From Micromonospora nigra (GTDB taxonomy: Bacteria; Actinomycetota; Actinomycetes; Mycobacteriales; Micromonosporaceae), in assembly GCF_900091585.1 (NCBI RefSeq), contig NZ_FMHT01000003.1:6102001-6166000 (forward strand): a stretch of 64,000 nt of DNA, read 5' to 3'. Under the pieces are notes generated by a model. That model did not search any database. It saw only the letters and a program-made list of their open reading frames with translations, and was not told where the DNA came from. The position numbers were made by a program, and so were the translations under genes. Within the stretch, counting starts at the first letter, position 1, and the number at the start of each line of letters is the position of its first letter. Of this stretch, positions 1 to 9,129 are shown piece after piece.

Positions 1-2
1 GC

Positions 3-149
3 GCCGAGGGCGTGCCCCTGGAGGACGTGCAGGACGCGATGGGCCACGCCGACCCCCGCACCACCCGCCGCTACGACCGCGACCGGCACAACCTCGACCG
101 CGACCCGGCGTACGTCATCTGGGCCGCCCGCGCCCGCCGCCGCACCTGA
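3..149 (+). CDS. Tyrosine recombinase/integrase, C-terminal end (partial)
   Basis: Only the last 48 residues lie in the window; the gene starts to the left. The visible part reads DAMGHADPRTTRRYDR, which matches the end of the phage-integrase/Xer catalytic domain: the G-H of the HxxR..H/W..Y set, followed by the nucleophilic tyrosine that forms the 3'-phosphotyrosyl link to DNA. The tail after Tyr (about 27 residues) is Arg-rich. No tRNA gene or attachment site is visible downstream, so whether it belongs to an integrated element cannot be judged from here. The family call is firm; the specific role is unknown. Confidence 0.75.
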   Translation, partial: AEGVPLEDVQDAMGHADPRTTRRYDRDRHNLDRDPAYVIWAARARRRT

Positions 150-191
150 ACCCCCGGCCCGCTTTCCGGCCCGCCGACCCGGCCGATTCTC

Positions 192-197
192 TACGGT
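192..197 (+). promoter_or_regulatory. Predicted -10 element of a leaderless promoter
   Basis: TACGGT fits the actinobacterial TAnnnT -10 pattern and ends 6 nt before the GTG at 204, so transcription would begin at or next to the start codon. No convincing -35 hexamer was found. This supports GTG 204 over the ATG at 211, which is in another frame. Confidence 0.45.
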
Positions 198-203
198 CGA
201 GGA

Positions 204-662
204 GTGGGCGATGGGCAGCCGTGGAGCCGGCCCGCCCGGCCACGCCGACCGGTGCGCACCGGCCTGGTGTTCGCCGGCGCGGGCGTCGCCCTGTGCTGCG
301 TCGGGGTGGCCGGGCTGGGCGCCTGGAACGTGCAGGTCGTCACCGGCGCCTCCGGACCGGTCCGGGAGACCGCCGACGAGTTCCTGCGCCAGGTCGGCTC
401 CGGCGACACCGACGGCGCCTACGACCGGTTGTGTTCCGACACCCGCACCCGGTGGAGCGAAGTCGGCTTCACCAGCTGGGTCCGCACCCCACCGGTCGTG
501 CGCGACCACGAAATCGTCGACGTGTCGGTGACCACCCGCGGCGGCCGCCCCCACGGCACCGTCACCGTCACCCTCACCCGCGAGGGAGGCACCACCGAGC
601 AGCGGGAACTGACCGTGGTCAAGGAGGACGGGTCGTGGCGGGTTTGCGGCGACCCGTACTGA
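204..662 (+). CDS. Membrane-anchored NTF2-like (DUF4878-type) protein
   Basis: This is a 152-residue protein. A basic N-terminus (residues 1-18) is followed by one hydrophobic segment (about 19-43, GLVFAGAGVALCCVGVAGLG) and a 100-residue extracytoplasmic domain. That domain has the pattern of DUF4878/lumazine-binding-like small NTF2-fold proteins: a helix with FLRQVGSGDTDGAYDRLC and a closing DGSWRVCG strand. Two cysteines (in DRLCSD and WRVCGD) could form a disulfide outside the membrane. The GTG start sits 6 nt after a TACGGT -10. Its stop abuts the stop of the convergent ABC operon. The specific role is unknown. Confidence 0.6.
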   Translation: MGDGQPWSRPARPRRPVRTGLVFAGAGVALCCVGVAGLGAWNVQVVTGASGPVRETADEFLRQVGSGDTDGAYDRLCSDTRTRWSEVGFTSWVRTPPVVRDHEIVDVSVTTRGGRPHGTVTVTLTREGGTTEQRELTVVKEDGSWRVCGDPY

Positions 663-1361
663 TCAGGCCGCCGCCGGCTCCCGCTCGGGCACCAGCCGCC
701 CGTCCCGCAGCACCAGCACCCGGTCGGCCAGCTCCACCAGCGTCGGGTCGTGGGTGGCCACCAACGCCGTCATTCCCCGCGCCCGCACCAGCGCCCGCAG
801 CAGGTCCATCACCGAACGGCCCGTCTCCGAATCCAGCTGACCCGTCGGCTCGTCGGCCACCAGCAGCGGCGGATCGTTGGCCAGGGCCCGCGCGATCGCC
901 ACCCGCTGCTGCTGCCCGCCCGACATCTCGTACGGCCGCTGCGCCGCCTGCCCGCCCAGGCCCACCAGTTCCAGCAGCACCGCCACCCGCTGCTCCCGCT
1001 CGGCGGCCGGCACCTTCGCCAACCGCATCGGCACGCCCACGTTCTCCGCCGCCGACAGGATCGGGATCAACCCGAACGACTGGAACACGAAACCGATGGT
1101 GTCGCGGCGCAACGCCAGCAGGTCCCGCTCCCCGGCGCCGGTCACCTCCCGCCCGGCCACCCACACCCGACCCGACGTGGGCCGGTCCAGCCCGCCCACC
1201 AGGTTCAGCAGCGTCGTCTTCCCGGCCCCCGAACGGCCCCGCACCGCGACCAGCTCACCCCGCCCGGCGCGGAACGACACGTCCCGCACCGCGTGCACGA
1301 CCTGCCCCGCGCCGCGGTACTCGCGGTGCAACCCCTCGACCCGCACCAGCTCGTCGCTCAC
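663..1361 (-). CDS. ABC transporter ATP-binding protein (LolD/MacB type)
   Basis: This 232-residue ATPase is the last gene of a four-gene export operon. Walker A is GRSGAGKTT (about residues 42-50), the Q-loop lies in FVFQSFGLIP, the signature is MSGGQQQRVAIARAL and Walker B is LLVADEPTG with the H-loop in VATHDP. This is the small-ATPase class that partners FtsX-type permeases and drives extrusion from, or remodelling of, the outer face of the membrane. The GTG start overlaps the upstream stop by four bases (GTGA), so it is translationally coupled. The substrate is not evident. Confidence 0.9.
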   Translation of the reverse strand: MSDELVRVEGLHREYRGAGQVVHAVRDVSFRAGRGELVAVRGRSGAGKTTLLNLVGGLDRPTSGRVWVAGREVTGAGERDLLALRRDTIGFVFQSFGLIPILSAAENVGVPMRLAKVPAAEREQRVAVLLELVGLGGQAAQRPYEMSGGQQQRVAIARALANDPPLLVADEPTGQLDSETGRSVMDLLRALVRARGMTALVATHDPTLVELADRVLVLRDGRLVPEREPAAA

Positions 1362-2326
1362 CGTGCCACCTCCTCGTCGCCGGAGCGGACCTGCACGTGG
1401 TCCGGCTCCAAGGTCAGCCTGACCCGGTCCCGCAGCGCCAACGCGTCGACGAACCCGGCCGGCAACTGCATCCGCCCGGCCCGGTCCAGCACCGCGTACT
1501 CCTCGGTGACCAGTTCCTCCACACCGTCGGCACCGACCCGCGCCGAGCGGCGTACCTCGGAGGCGGTCCGGCCGTCGCGGATCGCGACGGTCCGGCGGAC
1601 CTGCGCGGCGACCTGCTGGTCGTGGGTGACCACGACGACCGTCACGCCCAGCTCCGCGTTGATGGTGCGCAGCGCCGCGAACACCTCCGCCGCGGTGGCC
1701 TCGTCCAGCTCACCGGTCGGTTCGTCGGCGAACAGCACCTCCGGGTCGTTGGCCACCGCCACGGCCACCGCGCAGCGCTGCTGCTCGCCGCCGCTCATCT
1801 GCCCCGGCCGGCGCTGCGCGCAGTGACCGACACCCACCATCTCCAGCAGCTGCGCCGCGCGGGACCGCGCCGCCCGACCCCGGCGACCGGCCAGCCGCAT
1901 CGGCAGCTCCACGTTCTCCCGCGCAGTCAGGTACGGCAGCAGGTTGCGCGATGTCTGCTGCCACACGAACCCCACCGTGTGTCGGCGGTACGCCAGCCGC
2001 TTACCGGCCGACATGGTCAACAGGTCGTAGCCGGCCACCCGGGCGATCCCCGCCGTCGGCGTGTCCAACCCGGACAGGATGTTCAGCACCGTCGACTTGC
2101 CGGACCCGGACGCCCCCACGATCGCCAGCAGCTCACCCCGGTCGACGACCAGATCCAACCCCTGCAGGGCGACTACCTCGACACCCTCGGTGGTGAAGAT
2201 GCGCACCAACCCGTCACACACGATGTGCCCGCGCAGCCGGTCCGCGCCACCGGCGCGGTCGGCGGCGCGTTGCGCGGCCCGCCGCTGAAGCGTGACAAGG
2301 TCCGGTACCTCCCGGACGACGGTCAT
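1358..2326 (-). CDS. ABC transporter ATP-binding protein with C-terminal AbrB-like domain
   Basis: This protein has 322 residues, against about 230 for the family core. After a 45-residue N-terminal extension comes a full ATPase: Walker A GASGSGKST, signature MSGGEQQRCAVAVAVA, Walker B VLFADEPTG, H-loop VVTHD. Residues about 272-312 add EEYAVLDRAGRMQLPAGF followed by VDALALRDRVRLTLEPDH, which has the shape of a SpoVT/AbrB swapped-hairpin domain (VDxxGRxxLP...LGxRDxVxv). In AbrB proteins this binds DNA or dimerises; here dimerisation or regulation of the transporter is an inference. The ATG overlaps the upstream permease stop (ATGA). Confidence 0.85.
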   Translation of the reverse strand: MTVVREVPDLVTLQRRAAQRAADRAGGADRLRGHIVCDGLVRIFTTEGVEVVALQGLDLVVDRGELLAIVGASGSGKSTVLNILSGLDTPTAGIARVAGYDLLTMSAGKRLAYRRHTVGFVWQQTSRNLLPYLTARENVELPMRLAGRRGRAARSRAAQLLEMVGVGHCAQRRPGQMSGGEQQRCAVAVAVANDPEVLFADEPTGELDEATAAEVFAALRTINAELGVTVVVVTHDQQVAAQVRRTVAIRDGRTASEVRRSARVGADGVEELVTEEYAVLDRAGRMQLPAGFVDALALRDRVRLTLEPDHVQVRSGDEEVAR

Positions 2327-5043
2327 GAGTTCTCCTCTCCCACCCGGAGCACCTCACCGAGACGCATCCGTCGGTTCACCAGGTTCTCCACCGCGAGGCC
2401 GGCGACCAGCCCGACCACGACCAGCGCCAGCACCCCCGCGACCACCCGCGGGTCCAGGTGGTCGCGCACCGCCGCCCCCGGGGTGAACGCCGACAGGCCC
2501 AGCGTGTCGCCGAGCAGCCGGGGCAACGCCACTCCGACGGCCGCGCCGGCACCCGCCGCCACCACCACCAGCGGCACCAGCTCGTAGACCAGCAGCCGGC
2601 GGCCCTGCCGCGCCGACAACCCCATCGTGCGCAGCCGGGACAGCACCCGACCCCGCCCGGCGGCGTCGGCGACCACCGCGAACCCGACCGCCAGCACCGC
2701 CAGGGCCGCGCCGCCGGCCGCACCCGCCGTGAACGCCAACGTCAACACCGAGTTGGCGCCGGTCCGGTCCAGCTCCGCCCGGTACGCCCGCCGCGTCTGC
2801 ACCGCGGCCGGCAGCTCCGGCTGCTCCACCGGCACCCCCAGCACCGCGCCCTGGTGGCGGCACTGCGCCTCGTCGGCCGTCGACAGCAGCCGCGTCGCGT
2901 CCGTCACGTCGCCGGCCACCAGGTACCGGTTCGCCACGATCGGGGTGTCCGCGTGTTCCGGCAACGCCTGCCAGGGCAGCACCACGAACCGTTCGCTGTC
3001 GGTGCCCAGCCCGGGAAACGTCGCCGCCACCGCGGCCACCGTGAACGCGTACACCCGGCCCTGCACGTCGGCCGCCCCACCACCGGCCAGCGACCGCGCC
3101 ACGGCCGGAGACACCACCGCCGGGACCGGGCCGTCGCCCCGGGCGGCGGCCCGCAACGCGGCGGGCACGTCCACGTCGACGCCGCTACGCCGGGCCACCT
3201 GCGTGAACGCGGGAACGTCGACCACCATCACCCGCGCCTGCCCCACCAGCCGCGCTGCCGCGCCGGTGCCGGCCAGCACCCGACGGTTGGATTCCAGCCG
3301 CACCCGCGCCACCGCCGTCACCCCCGGCACCCGGGCCAGGTCCGGCCCGGCGTCGGTGGGGAAGGCGTAGCCGGTCAACCAGGCGTCACCCGGCACCACC
3401 AGATCGCTGGCCCGGTCCCGGGCCGCGCCGACCGTCGTGGTGACCACCCCACCGAACACGCCGGTGCTGACCGCCACGATCAGCACCGCCAGCGGTCCCA
3501 GGGTGACCGGCGCACCCCGGCCGGCGCGGGTCACGCCCAGGAACAGCACCGCCCCGCGCACCCGGCGGGCCGCCCGGTCCAGCAGCCGCAGCGGCCACGG
3601 CAGCACCCGCAGCGCCACCAGCGCGGCGGCCACCGCGACCAGCACCGGCACCGACGTCAGGTACACGTCGACGCCGTCGACCGGGGCCAGGCCCCGCCGG
3701 CGCAGCAGCACCACCCCCGCCACGGCCAGCGCCAGCACGCTGGCCTCGGCGGTGAGTCGCCGCGCCGACGGCCGCGACCGCGTCAGGTCCGTGCGCCCGG
3801 CGACCACCCCGACCCGGCGCTGCCCCACCATCGCCAGCACCGGCACCACCGCCGTGGTCAGGGCCACCAACCCCAGCAGGGGCCAGGTCCCACCGCCCCC
3901 ACGACCCGGCACCGCCGTGCCGGCGAGCCAGCCGGCGAGCACCGCCAGCGGCTGCACCGGCACCGTCTCCGCGAGGGTCCGAACCCCGATCGCGGGAAGG
4001 GACGCGCCCCGGGCCCGCAGCAGCGCCAGCTCGGCACCGCGACGCCGCACCGCCAGCCCCGCCGCCAGCAGGATCAACCCGACCACACTGGCCACCAGCC
4101 CGGCCTGGACCACCGCCAGCAGGGCCCGCACCGCCCGCAGCTGCGCACCGAAGCGGTCCACCGCGAAGTCCAGTGAGGTCTGCACCACTGCGTCGGGTCG
4201 CCACTGCGTGCGCCGGGCCTGCGCCACGGCGGCACTGACCTGCGTCAGCTGCGACGCGTCCAGCCGTGTCTCGTCGACCCGGTACCGCCAGCCGTAGCGG
4301 GCCTGCGTCGCGGTGCGCACCGCCACCGAGTCCAGCCCCGTCCAGTCGGTGACGGCGATGGTGACGTACGGGTCGCCGTCGGTGGCCGGCACGATCGGAT
4401 CCAACGCCGACGCCAGGTCGTCCCACACCGGGTCCGCCGCGTCGCGGGGGGTGAACACCCCGACCACGGTCGCGTCGGCCCGCGCGCCCCCGCCGGATCC
4501 GGTGAGGCGCAGCCGCGTGCCGGGCGCCAGGGACAGGGTCCGGGCGGTACGCTGCGACACCGCGAGTTCCACCGGCTGTCCGGGCCGTGTCGCCGGCCAC
4601 CGCCCGGAGGTGAGGGTGGCGGCCTCCTCGACGCCTGTCTGGGCACGCAACCCCACCTGCTTGGCCGCCCCGCCGTTCATCGGCGCGACGTCACCGTCAG
4701 CGGTCATCGTCTCCGGTGCCAGCCACGCCCCGTACCACCGCTGCCCGATCAGGTCGGGCAGCGGCGACGGCAGCGCCTCGGCGATCGGATCGAGGTCGGC
4801 CAGCCCGGCGGCGGCCGTGCCCACCCGCTCGGGCCGCTGGTCCACGGTGACCGACAGGTCGCGGGCCTGGTGCGGCAGCCGCACCAGGTCGGCGCGCAAC
4901 GCCTGGTCGGCATGGTGGTTGGCCAGCCGTGGCGCGGCCGTCAGCAGCAGCGCCGCCACCAGCCCCAGCACCGCCAGCAACCCCACCTGACCGGCGTACG
5001 CGCGGATCCGTCGACCCGCCGCCCAGCCCGCGACGCGACTCAC
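2323..5043 (-). CDS. FtsX-like permease, large (ABC exporter subunit)
   Basis: This 906-residue membrane protein starts at a GTG that overlaps the stop of the upstream permease gene (GTGA). An N-terminal membrane segment (about residues 14-36, QVGLLAVLGLVAALLLTAAP) precedes a long extracytoplasmic domain. An FtsX core follows with the hallmark RRRGAELALLRARGAS, several further helices, and a second FtsX unit near the C-terminus (RLRTMGLSARQGRRLLVYEL then RRMRLGEVLRVG). The family moves lipids, lipoproteins or peptides, or transmits force to the envelope. An upstream extension of the open frame is ignored because it would overlap the preceding gene by about 1 kb. Confidence 0.85.
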   Translation of the reverse strand: MSRVAGWAAGRRIRAYAGQVGLLAVLGLVAALLLTAAPRLANHHADQALRADLVRLPHQARDLSVTVDQRPERVGTAAAGLADLDPIAEALPSPLPDLIGQRWYGAWLAPETMTADGDVAPMNGGAAKQVGLRAQTGVEEAATLTSGRWPATRPGQPVELAVSQRTARTLSLAPGTRLRLTGSGGGARADATVVGVFTPRDAADPVWDDLASALDPIVPATDGDPYVTIAVTDWTGLDSVAVRTATQARYGWRYRVDETRLDASQLTQVSAAVAQARRTQWRPDAVVQTSLDFAVDRFGAQLRAVRALLAVVQAGLVASVVGLILLAAGLAVRRRGAELALLRARGASLPAIGVRTLAETVPVQPLAVLAGWLAGTAVPGRGGGGTWPLLGLVALTTAVVPVLAMVGQRRVGVVAGRTDLTRSRPSARRLTAEASVLALAVAGVVLLRRRGLAPVDGVDVYLTSVPVLVAVAAALVALRVLPWPLRLLDRAARRVRGAVLFLGVTRAGRGAPVTLGPLAVLIVAVSTGVFGGVVTTTVGAARDRASDLVVPGDAWLTGYAFPTDAGPDLARVPGVTAVARVRLESNRRVLAGTGAAARLVGQARVMVVDVPAFTQVARRSGVDVDVPAALRAAARGDGPVPAVVSPAVARSLAGGGAADVQGRVYAFTVAAVAATFPGLGTDSERFVVLPWQALPEHADTPIVANRYLVAGDVTDATRLLSTADEAQCRHQGAVLGVPVEQPELPAAVQTRRAYRAELDRTGANSVLTLAFTAGAAGGAALAVLAVGFAVVADAAGRGRVLSRLRTMGLSARQGRRLLVYELVPLVVVAAGAGAAVGVALPRLLGDTLGLSAFTPGAAVRDHLDPRVVAGVLALVVVGLVAGLAVENLVNRRMRLGEVLRVGEENS

Positions 5044-8000
5044 TGTCCCTCCCCGATGCGCAGCTGCGCCGCGGTCAGCCGCCGACGCACGGTCATCGCC
5101 GCAGCCGCGCTGAACGCCAGCGCGAGCAGCAGCAGCCCCAGGCCGGTCGCCGTGACGGGCAACCAGTCCACCTGCAACAGCGGCGGCGGGTCGGGGCGGT
5201 CCGCCGACGGGGTGAGGATCACCAGCGGGGCCATCGTCGCGGCCACCGCCACGCCCACCACCACCCCGACGAGCACCCCCGTGCCCGCCAGCAACGCCTG
5301 CTCGGCGAGCAACGAACGGGCCACCAGCCGGTGCCCCGCGCCGAGGGTGTGCAGGACCGCCAGTTCCGAGGCCCGCCGCCGGGCGGTGGCGCTGACGTCC
5401 ACGGCCACCCCGACGGCGGCCAGCAGCACCGCGGCCAGGGCCGCCGCGAACAGCGCCCCCCGCGCGCCGACGCCGAACGGGTCGCGGGCCAGTTCGGCGG
5501 CGACGACCCGCCGGTCCAACACCGTCAGCCCGCCCAGGGTGTTCGCCGCCGCGGCGGCCTGCCCGGCCTGTTCCGGCCGTGTCGCCAGCCACCACTCCTG
5601 TGGTGGACGGACGATCCCGTGGTCGTGGAAGACCCGGTTGCTCAGCGACGGCAGGTCCGCCAGCAGCGCCGCGTCCCCCACGTCGCCGGGCAACGCCGCC
5701 GGCGCGGCGACGACGGTGACGTCGACCTCGGCTCCGCCGAGGAACAGCCGGGTCTGCGCACCGACGTCCAGTCGCAGCTGCGTCAACGCCGCCGGGGTGA
5801 CGGCGACCGGCACCCGCCCGACGGCCGGCCGGGTCACGCCGATCTGCACCGTCGACGGAGCGAACCGTCCGCCGGTGGTGGTGGTGTCGCGGGCGTACCG
5901 GGCGGTGAGGGCGTTGCCGGTGGCGGTGGGAGCGGCCACCGGGCCGGCCCGGTCGACGACCTGCCACGGCCCGCCGACGGTCAGGTCCACGGGGGTACCC
6001 GGGGAACCGGCGGGCCCGGCCCGCAGGTCCGTCAACCGCCAGTCCACGACAAGCCCGGCGCTGCCGACGGTTTCGGCCGTGAACCCGGCCAACCGCCACG
6101 GCCCGGAACCGGCCGGCAGGTCCACGGCGAACCGTGCCTGCTCGTCCTGGCCGGTCACGCCCAACGCCACCCGCCGGTGCCCGCCCCTCGGGTCGACGAG
6201 CACCGCCCAGCTGCGCACCGGGGTGACCACCCGGCTGCCGCCGACCCGGGTGGACAGCCGCCCGGTCAGCCGCCGCGCGTCGGCCGGCAGGGCCACGTCG
6301 GCCGCTGTGACCCGCTGCGCGCTCAACGCCCCGAACAGCTCCGCGGGGGACCCACCGGCCAGGTCGGGTCGGATGCGGACCACCGCCGCCGCGGCGGCGG
6401 CGTCGAACGCCAGCACCGTGGCCGGATCCCCGGCCGGAGCGACGCGCAGGGTGTCACGCCACGTCGCCAGGGCCGACGCCACCCCGGTCAGCCCGGTGAG
6501 CTGGTCGCCGCGGCCCGGCGGCGCGGCGCCGTCGGCCTCGACCAGACGCAGGTCCGCGCCGGCGCGGTGGGCGGCCTGGTCACCGAGGGACCGCTGGGAG
6601 GTGCCGGCCAACGACCAGGCCAGGGTGCCCACCGCCACGGCGAGGGCGAGCAGCAGCACCGGCCCGGCGTGGGGGCGCCGGCCCGCCTGCCAGGTGCCCA
6701 GCATGAGCGCCGTCCACGGTCGGCGGTCCACCCACCGCTGCGCGAGCCGGGTCAGCGGCGGCAGCAGCCGCAGGGCGAGCACCGCCCCGGCGAGCACCCC
6801 GAGGGTCGGCGCGGCGGCCAGCAGCGGGTCGACGCCCAGGTCGCCGCCCTGGGACCGGGACAGCGGCGAGGAGTACCGGCGCAGCTGGTACCAGCCGAGC
6901 AGGGCGGACCCCACCAGCACGACGTCCAGCCCGGCCCGCTGCACCACGCCCCGGCGGCTCGGCCGGGACCGGCTGGCCAGGTCGGCGACGTAACTGTCGC
7001 CGCGCCGCAGGCTGGGCGCGAGCATCGCCAGGGCGCAGCCTGCCGCGGCGAGCCCGGCGACCAGCCACACCATCGCGTCGAGGCCGTCGTCCAGGCGCAG
7101 GGACACCGCGGCCAGCGCCGGCAGCCGACCGGCCTGGCCGAGCAGCTCGACGGCGGCGAGTGGGGCGAGGACGGCGGCGGGCGCCACGACCAGCACTGCC
7201 TCCCGGGCGGCCAGCGCGGCCACCTGCCAGCGGGCGGCACCCCGGGCACGCAGCAACGCGGTCTCGCCGCGCCGCTGCTCGGTCAGCAGCACGGCGACCA
7301 GCAGCAACGCGTACCCGCCGAGCACGACCACCAGCAGCATCGGGGTGACCAGTGCGGACCGGCCGACGAGCGTGGCCCGTTGCAGGCGTTGCACCAGGTC
7401 GTCCAGTGCGGTGCTGGCCACGGCCGAGTCACCCAGCCCGGCGGCGGCCGGCGTGTGTGTGCTGACCCTGCGGGCGGCCTCGGCGAGTCGGTCCAGGCCG
7501 CCGGCATCCGCCGCCGTGAGGTCGGGTTCGACGAGCCAGCCGAGGGAGGCGTTGGTCAGGAACCGGGCGGTGAAGTCCTCGCGGTGCACGGTCAACGGCC
7601 CGTAGGTGGCCGAACCGGGCAGCACCCCCGACGCGGTCTCCGGGGCCAGCCGCCAGTAGGGGTCCCGCGGGTCGGTGGGCGTCCACACCCCGACCACCGC
7701 CATGTCGGTGACCGAACCGGTGAACCCGTCGGTGACGGGGATCCGGTCACCGACACCGACCCGCAGCACCGACGCCACCGGCTGCGCCAACGCCACCTGC
7801 ACGGCCTCGTCGCCGGGGCGGGGCCAGTCGCCGGCGGTCAACCGGGCGTGCGCGGCGAGGTCGTCGAGGAACACCACGGAGGCGTACGTGGTGCCACCGC
7901 TGTCGGGCACCGCGTCGCCGGTGTCGCCACGCAACTGCCGCCCGGCGGCGTACCCGGCGGCGTTGACGCGGGCCGGCACGCCGGCCAGGTCCACGTCGAG

Positions 8001-8243
8001 GCGGGTCCGCAGCGTCTCGTCGCGTTCCCGCAGGGCCCCGGCGGTACGGCCCGCGGCGGCGCGGACCAGGATCGTCTGCTCCTCCGCGGTGGCGCCCGAC
8101 AGCACCGTACGGGTGCCGGAGTCGACCACTTCGCGGTGGTACGCGGCGAGCCCGGTCAACGCCACCGTGGCCACCAGGGTCGCCCCCACCGCCGCGAGGA
8201 GCAGCCCGACGGTGCCCCTGGCGCGTCGCAACGCGAGCCTCAT
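5040..8243 (-). CDS. FtsX-like permease, large (ABC exporter subunit), first gene of operon
   Basis: This 1067-residue protein begins MRLALRRARGTVG with a membrane helix at about residues 10-33. A roughly 300-residue extracytoplasmic region is followed by helices around GETALLRARGAARWQ, a second external domain, and a C-terminal FtsX unit (RRASELAVLHTLGAGHRL, then two or three helices). Such duplicated, unusually large permeases are common in actinobacteria. It is first in a tightly coupled operon (permease, permease, AbrB-tailed ATPase, ATPase), all joined by GTGA or ATGA overlaps, which argues for one complex made in fixed proportion. The substrate is unknown. Confidence 0.85.
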   Translation of the reverse strand: MRLALRRARGTVGLLLAAVGATLVATVALTGLAAYHREVVDSGTRTVLSGATAEEQTILVRAAAGRTAGALRERDETLRTRLDVDLAGVPARVNAAGYAAGRQLRGDTGDAVPDSGGTTYASVVFLDDLAAHARLTAGDWPRPGDEAVQVALAQPVASVLRVGVGDRIPVTDGFTGSVTDMAVVGVWTPTDPRDPYWRLAPETASGVLPGSATYGPLTVHREDFTARFLTNASLGWLVEPDLTAADAGGLDRLAEAARRVSTHTPAAAGLGDSAVASTALDDLVQRLQRATLVGRSALVTPMLLVVVLGGYALLLVAVLLTEQRRGETALLRARGAARWQVAALAAREAVLVVAPAAVLAPLAAVELLGQAGRLPALAAVSLRLDDGLDAMVWLVAGLAAAGCALAMLAPSLRRGDSYVADLASRSRPSRRGVVQRAGLDVVLVGSALLGWYQLRRYSSPLSRSQGGDLGVDPLLAAAPTLGVLAGAVLALRLLPPLTRLAQRWVDRRPWTALMLGTWQAGRRPHAGPVLLLALAVAVGTLAWSLAGTSQRSLGDQAAHRAGADLRLVEADGAAPPGRGDQLTGLTGVASALATWRDTLRVAPAGDPATVLAFDAAAAAAVVRIRPDLAGGSPAELFGALSAQRVTAADVALPADARRLTGRLSTRVGGSRVVTPVRSWAVLVDPRGGHRRVALGVTGQDEQARFAVDLPAGSGPWRLAGFTAETVGSAGLVVDWRLTDLRAGPAGSPGTPVDLTVGGPWQVVDRAGPVAAPTATGNALTARYARDTTTTGGRFAPSTVQIGVTRPAVGRVPVAVTPAALTQLRLDVGAQTRLFLGGAEVDVTVVAAPAALPGDVGDAALLADLPSLSNRVFHDHGIVRPPQEWWLATRPEQAGQAAAAANTLGGLTVLDRRVVAAELARDPFGVGARGALFAAALAAVLLAAVGVAVDVSATARRRASELAVLHTLGAGHRLVARSLLAEQALLAGTGVLVGVVVGVAVAATMAPLVILTPSADRPDPPPLLQVDWLPVTATGLGLLLLALAFSAAAAMTVRRRLTAAQLRIGEGQ

Positions 8244-8357
8244 GTCGTCGTGCCCCCCGCTGTGCCTCGGCCGCGACGCCGGTCGCCGCTGCCGTCACCG
8301 CAAGGAGCACCGAGGCCCCGCGAAAGGTTCGCAGGGTGATCAGACCGTTATCCGGCC

Positions 8358-9068
8358 TCAGGCACGCGGGCCGAGGTCCCCGGTGCGGTGGTGCCGCCGG
8401 CACAGCACCTGGTAGCGCACGTCGGCCGTGTCCACGGTGTCTCCGATGACGACCTGTTCACCCTCGCGGACCACCCGACCGTCGACGACGCGGGCGTTGA
8501 GCAGCCCCTCGCGTCCGCACCAGCACAGCACCTCGACCTGGATGCGGGCCACCTCGTCGGCCAGTTCGAACAGCCGCTGGGCGGCGGGGAACAGGCAGGA
8601 CCGGAAGTCGGTGGCCAGGCCGAAGGCGTACACGTCGACGTCGTAGCCGTCGACCAGTTCGGCCATCTGCTCGACGTGCGCGACCGTGTAGAAGCTCGCC
8701 TCGTCACAGATCAGGTAGTCGATGCGTACCCCTTCGGCCCACGTGCCGCGGACCAGGGCGAGCAGGTCGAGGTCGTCGGTGACCTCGACCGCGTCGTGGG
8801 CCAGACCGATGCGGGTGGTGACCCGCGGCCCCAACGACCGGTCGATGCGGGTGGTGACCAGCCCCCGGCGGCCCTGCCGGGCGTGGTTGTGGTTCATCTG
8901 CAACGCCATCGTGGACTTGCCGCAGTCCATCGGGCCCCAGAAGAACTTCAGCGCCGCCGCGTGCAGTGGCCGGCCGTCCGCACCCCGCGCCGCGGCGCAC
9001 CCGGTGGAACTGTCGCCGGGCCCCAGGGGGCGGGCCAGGCAGGTCGGGGAGGCGGCGTCGTCGGTCAC
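8358..9068 (-). CDS. tdk: Thymidine kinase, type II (TK1-like)
   Basis: This enzyme would phosphorylate thymidine to dTMP with ATP, in dTTP salvage. The P-loop is FFWGPMDCGKST (about residues 41-52), the lid/Walker B region has YLICDEASFYTVAHVEQM, and FGLATDFRSCLFPAAQRLFE is typical of the substrate-loop region. A structural zinc site is suggested by LCWCG and LCRRHH. At 236 residues it is longer than usual (about 190-210) owing to a 35-residue N-terminal extension. No internal ATG, GTG or TTG in frame offers a shorter start, so GTG 9068 is kept. Confidence 0.88.
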   Translation of the reverse strand: MTDDAASPTCLARPLGPGDSSTGCAAARGADGRPLHAAALKFFWGPMDCGKSTMALQMNHNHARQGRRGLVTTRIDRSLGPRVTTRIGLAHDAVEVTDDLDLLALVRGTWAEGVRIDYLICDEASFYTVAHVEQMAELVDGYDVDVYAFGLATDFRSCLFPAAQRLFELADEVARIQVEVLCWCGREGLLNARVVDGRVVREGEQVVIGDTVDTADVRYQVLCRRHHRTGDLGPRA

Positions 9069-9129
9069 GGACGGGCAGCCTAGCCGATCGACGCCGCCGG
9101 ATCGGTGCGGCGCGGCGCGGCGACGGGTC

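Noticed and set aside
147..203. Attachment site or tRNA beside the left-edge recombinase
   Set aside because: No tRNA arm sequence or direct repeat was found in the short gap.
4929..8339. A very long open frame on + opposite the two FtsX permease genes
   Set aside because: It is antisense to well-supported coding sequence, rich in Arg/Gly/Gln/Pro repeats without family resemblance, and arises from the third-position GC bias.
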